Shown: piece after piece, positions 7,134 to 8,921 of the stretch
Layout: each line of letters opens with the position of its first letter
Numbering within the stretch: the stretch's first letter is position 1
Source: an uncultured Pseudomonadota bacterium
GTDB lineage: Bacteria > Pseudomonadota > Gammaproteobacteria > Burkholderiales > SCOH01
NCBI GenBank assembly: GCA_937863215.1
Contig: CALMFQ010000672.1
Coordinates: 1-8,921, forward strand
Length of the DNA stretch: 8,921 nucleotides
Direction of reading: 5' to 3'
Position numbers and translations under genes: made by a program
Notes under the pieces: model-generated
The model's database searches: none
What the model was told of the DNA's origin: nothing
Seen by the model: the letters and a program-made list of their open reading frames with translations, nothing else

Positions 7134-7182
7134 CAAAGTTATGCTTTTCGCAACGATAAGTATTTATACGTATTCAACTTTG
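7134..7182. repeat. Inverted repeat CAAAGTT/AACTTTG around an AT-rich core
   Basis: CAAAGTT (7134-7140) and AACTTTG (7176-7182) are perfect 7-bp inverted arms 35 bp apart. Between them lies the 8-bp palindrome ATACGTAT (7166-7173). The position between two divergent candidate promoters would suit an operator, but no regulator can be named. Confidence 0.35.
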
Positions 7183-7191
7183 TCATATTAG
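7163..7191 (+). promoter_or_regulatory. Candidate promoter for the structured RNA
   Basis: TTTATA (7163-7168; 4 of 6) and TATTAG (7186-7191; 4 of 6) are separated by 17 nt. The predicted start near 7198 coincides with the first base of the outer stem of the downstream structured segment. That coincidence is the main support, since the hexamers alone are only moderate. Confidence 0.33.
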
Positions 7192-7197
7192 GGACGA

Positions 7198-7392
7198 GAA
7201 TGGCGACCTTATTTTTCGATTCGCGCCAAACCACAATCAGAGGCAGCGCGAATCGCCATTCGCGGTAGGTGGCAATTGTTCCAAGCACCGGGGCGCAGCA
7301 ATTCATCCCCCAAGGATTTTTCCGTCTGCATCCGGCAGGCAACGGACAATTTCCACCGATTTTTCGGGCGGCCTGCGGGCCGCCCATTTTTC
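7198..7392 (+). ncRNA. Candidate small RNA or attenuated leader of the 92-aa gene
   Basis: About 195 nt with several hairpins and no convincing reading frame. Stem 1 pairs GAATGG (7198-7203) with CCATTC (7256-7261) and, stacked inside, CGATTCGCGC (7217-7226) with GCGCGAATCG (7246-7255). That gives 16 pairs, contiguous on the 3' side, with a 13-nt bulge on the 5' side. A second hairpin pairs TCCGTCTGC (7321-7329) with GCAG (7335-7338) and ACGGA (7342-7346), leaving a 3-nt bulge. The segment ends in an intrinsic terminator (7366-7392). It may be an independent small RNA, or a 5' leader whose terminator controls the gene starting at 7466. I recognise no known RNA family or riboswitch motif. Existence of the structures is seen; expression is inferred. 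Confidence 0.42.
7366..7392 (+). terminator. Intrinsic terminator with no protein gene in front of it
   Basis: GGGCGGCC (7366-7373), loop TGCG, GGCCGCCC (7378-7385), then ATTTTTC. A perfect 8-bp GC-only stem plus five T makes a good plus-strand terminator. The T-rich bases on the 5' side give A after the stem on the other strand, so it works only on the plus strand. It lies 73 nt before the 92-aa gene. Confidence 0.8.
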
Positions 7393-7404
7393 TGCCCTGC
7401 CCGC

Positions 7405-7432
7405 TTGAAAATCGCCTTTCCTGCCCTGACAT
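7405..7432 (+). promoter_or_regulatory. Weak candidate promoter of the 92-aa gene
   Basis: TTGAAA (7405-7410; 5 of 6) with TGACAT (7427-7432; 3 of 6) after 16 nt. The -35 is good and the -10 is poor. If real, it would let the downstream pair be expressed independently of the terminator before it. Confidence 0.22.
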
Positions 7433-7465
7433 CCATACAAACACAAGCACAATCAGGGAGTCATC

Positions 7466-7744
7466 ATGAAACGCAAGCTCGAACTCCGCTCGGATATCGT
7501 CGTCAACCTGTGCCGGGCCGATCTGGTGCAATTCAACGACGAAGTGCTGCAGCCGGACTATCTGCATGTGCCGGACGAAACCGCCAGCAAGGACGATGTG
7601 CTGGTCGAATGCACGACCAAAAGCGGTGAAGAACTGGACTTGACGCTGGACGAACTGACTTGCGCCCAATATCTGGGCGAAGGCGCCTATCTGGTGAAAA
7701 ACCGTGGCGTGGTGCGTTTCCTGCAGATGGCGGCGGTGCACTGA
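7466..7744 (+). CDS. Hypothetical protein, 92 aa, acidic
   Basis: I do not recognise this protein. It is a short soluble product without signal peptide or membrane helices. A basic start (MKRKLELR) is followed by an acidic body rich in Asp and Glu (VPDETASKDDVLVE, 35-48; SGEELDLTLDEL, 53-64) and a more hydrophobic end (YLGEGAYLVKNRGVVRFLQM). Alternating polar and hydrophobic residues suggest a small beta-rich fold. Cys occur at 16, 49 and 66. Evidence that it is real: AGGGAG lies 5 nt before the ATG, codon use is like that of its neighbours, and it is followed after 9 nt by the DUF2062 gene, so the two probably form an operon. It is preceded by a terminator at 7366-7392, which may regulate it. 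Function unknown. Confidence 0.78.
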   Translation: MKRKLELRSDIVVNLCRADLVQFNDEVLQPDYLHVPDETASKDDVLVECTTKSGEELDLTLDELTCAQYLGEGAYLVKNRGVVRFLQMAAVH

Positions 7745-7753
7745 CGCAGCGCC

Positions 7754-8311
7754 ATGGCGCGCAAACTGTTGCGCAAATATGTACCGGCGCGCGAATGGGT
7801 AGTGCGGCACCGGGCACTGCGCTGGCTGGCGCCCTTGCTGCAGCACCATAACCTGTGGCACCTGAACCGTCGCTCGGTTGCCGGCGGGGTGGCAATCGGC
7901 CTGTTTGCCGGGCTGGTGCCCGGCCCTTTGCAGATGCTGTGCGCGGCAATCATGGCAATCGTCGGCAAACGCAACCTGCCGGTGGCGCTGTTTACCACGC
8001 TCTATACCAATCCACTGACCATCGTCCCGCTGTACCTGCTGGCATTCGAACTGGGCAGCCTGCTGCTGGGGCAGCACGGCGCATTGCGCATTCCGTCCGA
8101 GCCGGCGTGGAGCAGCCTGCCCTGGGCGGACTGGCCCGCCGCCGGGCTGCAGTGGCTGCTGGCAATGGGGACACCGCTGTTCATCGGACTGCCGGCCCTG
8201 GCGCTGCTCCTGGCGCCGGCCGGCTATCTGCTGGTCGAAATCGGCTGGCGCTGGCATGTACGACACCACTGGCACAAACGGCAGCTGCGGCGCAAAGCCG
8301 CGCAGGATTAG
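7754..8311 (+). CDS. DUF2062 domain-containing inner-membrane protein
   Basis: 185 aa. The family signature runs from residue 34 to about 94: LWHLNRRSVAGGVAIGLFAG, then the Pro-rich turn LVPGPLQMLCA, then NLPVALFTTLYTNPLTIVPLY. Hydrophobic segments at about 42-70, 76-106 and 131-165 suggest three or so membrane passes. The tail (HVRHHWHKRQLRRK) is strongly basic and probably cytoplasmic. DUF2062 proteins are widespread in Proteobacteria and their function is not established as far as I know. The gene starts 9 nt after the 92-aa gene with only a weak ribosome binding site, consistent with coupled translation in one operon. The call is firm at family level only. Confidence 0.92.
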   Translation: MARKLLRKYVPAREWVVRHRALRWLAPLLQHHNLWHLNRRSVAGGVAIGLFAGLVPGPLQMLCAAIMAIVGKRNLPVALFTTLYTNPLTIVPLYLLAFELGSLLLGQHGALRIPSEPAWSSLPWADWPAAGLQWLLAMGTPLFIGLPALALLLAPAGYLLVEIGWRWHVRHHWHKRQLRRKAAQD

Positions 8312-8322
8312 CCGCCGCGGCC

Positions 8323-8328
8323 TATACT
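8323..8328 (+). promoter_or_regulatory. Candidate -10 element of the lipoprotein gene
   Basis: TATACT (5 of 6 matches) in the 47-nt gap after the DUF2062 stop; the start would be near 8335, giving a leader of about 24 nt. No clear -35 and no TG extension, so read-through from the upstream operon is equally possible. Confidence 0.3.
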
Positions 8329-8358
8329 GCAGCAGCACCGTTACCCAACCCGACCGGC

Positions 8359-8796
8359 ATGTTCCACTTATCCCCGCTTCGCCTGCTGCCCGCCCTGAGC
8401 TTATTGCTGCTGGCGGGCTGCAAGATGCAAACCGGCTCGTATCAGATCGACGCCGGCAAATCGCTGACACTGCAGCGCACCACGCAATTCTTCTGGAGCA
8501 GCAAGGTCGAACGCTGGCTCACCGTCAGCCGCATGCCCGATTGCCAGCGCAAGCACCGGCTGGACGACGACAGCGGCAAACGTTTCTCGGCGGTGGAAGT
8601 GCGGCGCATCGACGAGCTGAACTACCAGATCGACGACGATGGCAGCCTGTACCTGGCCAATCTGGAACAATGCACGCTGACCGCGCTACCGGAAAAAGCC
8701 GCCAGTGAAGGTGAGCCGCTAGGCAAATTCACCGCGGCCAGCGGCGACAAGCTGCCATTCACCGCCGCACCGCAGCCAGCGGCAGCGCCCAAGTAA
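8359..8796 (+). CDS. Small putative lipoprotein of unknown function
   Basis: 145 aa. Residues 1-20 form a lipoprotein signal peptide with lipobox LLAGC; Cys21 would be lipidated. Lys at +2 does not match the Asp inner-membrane retention signal, so outer-membrane anchoring is likely. The mature part has a beta-like alternation (QTGSYQIDAGKSLTLQRT), two further Cys (62 and 105) that could form a disulfide, acidic DDDS and DDDG patches (69-72 and 92-95), and a flexible Ala/Pro tail. I do not recognise a family. The ATG at 8359 is chosen because it alone gives a compact signal peptide; there is no clear Shine-Dalgarno sequence before it. It converges with the phosphatase gene, 23 nt away, and no terminator is visible between them. 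Confidence 0.8.
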   Translation: MFHLSPLRLLPALSLLLLAGCKMQTGSYQIDAGKSLTLQRTTQFFWSSKVERWLTVSRMPDCQRKHRLDDDSGKRFSAVEVRRIDELNYQIDDDGSLYLANLEQCTLTALPEKAASEGEPLGKFTAASGDKLPFTAAPQPAAAPK

Positions 8797-8819
8797 GCCA
8801 GGCGCCGCAGACACAGGAT

Positions 8820-8921
8820 TCACAGCTGCGCCAGCCGGCTGCGCAGGTGAGCCAGCAGGCCGGCACCGGCATCTTCCACCATATCCAGCACCCGCTCGAA
8901 ACCGGAGTTGCCGCCGTAATA
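8820..8921 (-). CDS. Low-molecular-weight protein tyrosine phosphatase, C-terminal 33 residues (5' end outside window)
   Basis: Only the last 33 codons plus the stop are inside the window. The visible start, YYGGNSGFERVLDMVEDA, matches the typical end of LMW-PTPs, where a (D)PYYGG..GFE.VLD..EDA segment holds the general-acid Asp region just upstream. It then continues GLLAHLRSRLAQL. These enzymes remove phosphate from phosphotyrosine, often on exopolysaccharide-associated tyrosine kinases. The catalytic CXXXXXR loop is near the N-terminus and outside the window, so activity cannot be checked. The family call depends on a short segment remembered from the family. Confidence 0.8.
   Translation of the reverse strand, partial: YYGGNSGFERVLDMVEDAGAGLLAHLRSRLAQL

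Larger units (their letters stand above)
6977..7465. other. 489-bp region without a protein gene between the luxR-type regulator and the 92-aa gene
   Basis: From left to right it holds the regulator's ribosome binding site and leader, a candidate minus-strand promoter (7101-7130), an AT-rich stretch (about 7131-7215), a structured plus-strand segment with its own terminator (about 7198-7392), and a short promoter and ribosome-binding segment for the 92-aa gene. Small open frames here (for example a GTG-started one at 7269-7469) have low-complexity, unconvincing translations. Confidence 0.7.

Noticed and set aside
7269..7469. 66-aa plus-strand frame with GTG start inside the structured region
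   Set aside because: It reads through the terminator hairpin and its Pro/Phe-rich translation has no coding character.
7139..8470. Minus-strand open frame opposite the 92-aa, DUF2062 and lipoprotein genes
   Set aside because: Low-complexity Gln/His/Arg-rich translation spanning several real genes and the structured intergenic region; no recognisable domain.
1..8921. Mobile elements, CRISPR arrays, tRNA or rRNA genes, phage or defence genes
   Set aside because: No transposase or integrase motifs, no evenly spaced direct repeats, no cloverleaf or rRNA segments were seen on either strand.

Overview
The window is GC-rich bacterial chromosome with tightly packed genes. A small DUF3460-family protein, common in Betaproteobacteria, and the general gene style point to a betaproteobacterium. 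Neisseriales (Chromobacteriaceae-like) is my best guess, an inference rather than a proof. I see no mobile element, integron, CRISPR array, rRNA or tRNA, so this looks like ordinary core and near-core chromosome.

Layout, left to right. (1) 1-2326, minus strand: a two-gene unit of a family 5 peptide-type ABC substrate-binding protein, followed 2 nt later by the start of an M3-family oligopeptidase that runs off the left edge. Both carry signal peptides, which suggests a periplasmic peptide capture and cleavage pair. (2) 2490-5171, minus strand: a P-type Ca2+ ATPase whose membrane motifs resemble the single-site SPCA/PMR1 branch (Ca2+, possibly Mn2+). (3) 5269-6120, plus strand, divergent from the ATPase: a classical short-chain dehydrogenase close to E. 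coli YbbO. (4) 6160-6354, plus: the DUF3460 protein, read from a consensus extended -10 promoter that contains the stop codon of the previous gene. It ends at an 18-bp bidirectional terminator. (5) 6434-6976, minus: a short LuxR/NarL-type regulator with a TPR-like, Cys-rich N-terminal half and no receiver domain.

(6) 6977-7465 has no protein gene. It holds the regulator's promoter and leader, an AT-rich stretch, and a plus-strand segment (about 7198-7392) of nested stem-loops ending in an intrinsic terminator with no gene in front of it. I read this as a candidate small RNA or an attenuated leader; it is the most interesting unexplained element here. (7) 7466-8311, plus: an unrecognised 92-aa acidic protein and a DUF2062 membrane protein, 9 nt apart and probably co-transcribed. 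(8) 8359-8796, plus: a small unrecognised lipoprotein. (9) 8820-8921, minus: the last 33 residues of a low-molecular-weight protein tyrosine phosphatase that enters from the right edge.

The genes do not form one pathway. The clear functional units are the peptide-binding protein/peptidase pair and the 92-aa/DUF2062 pair.
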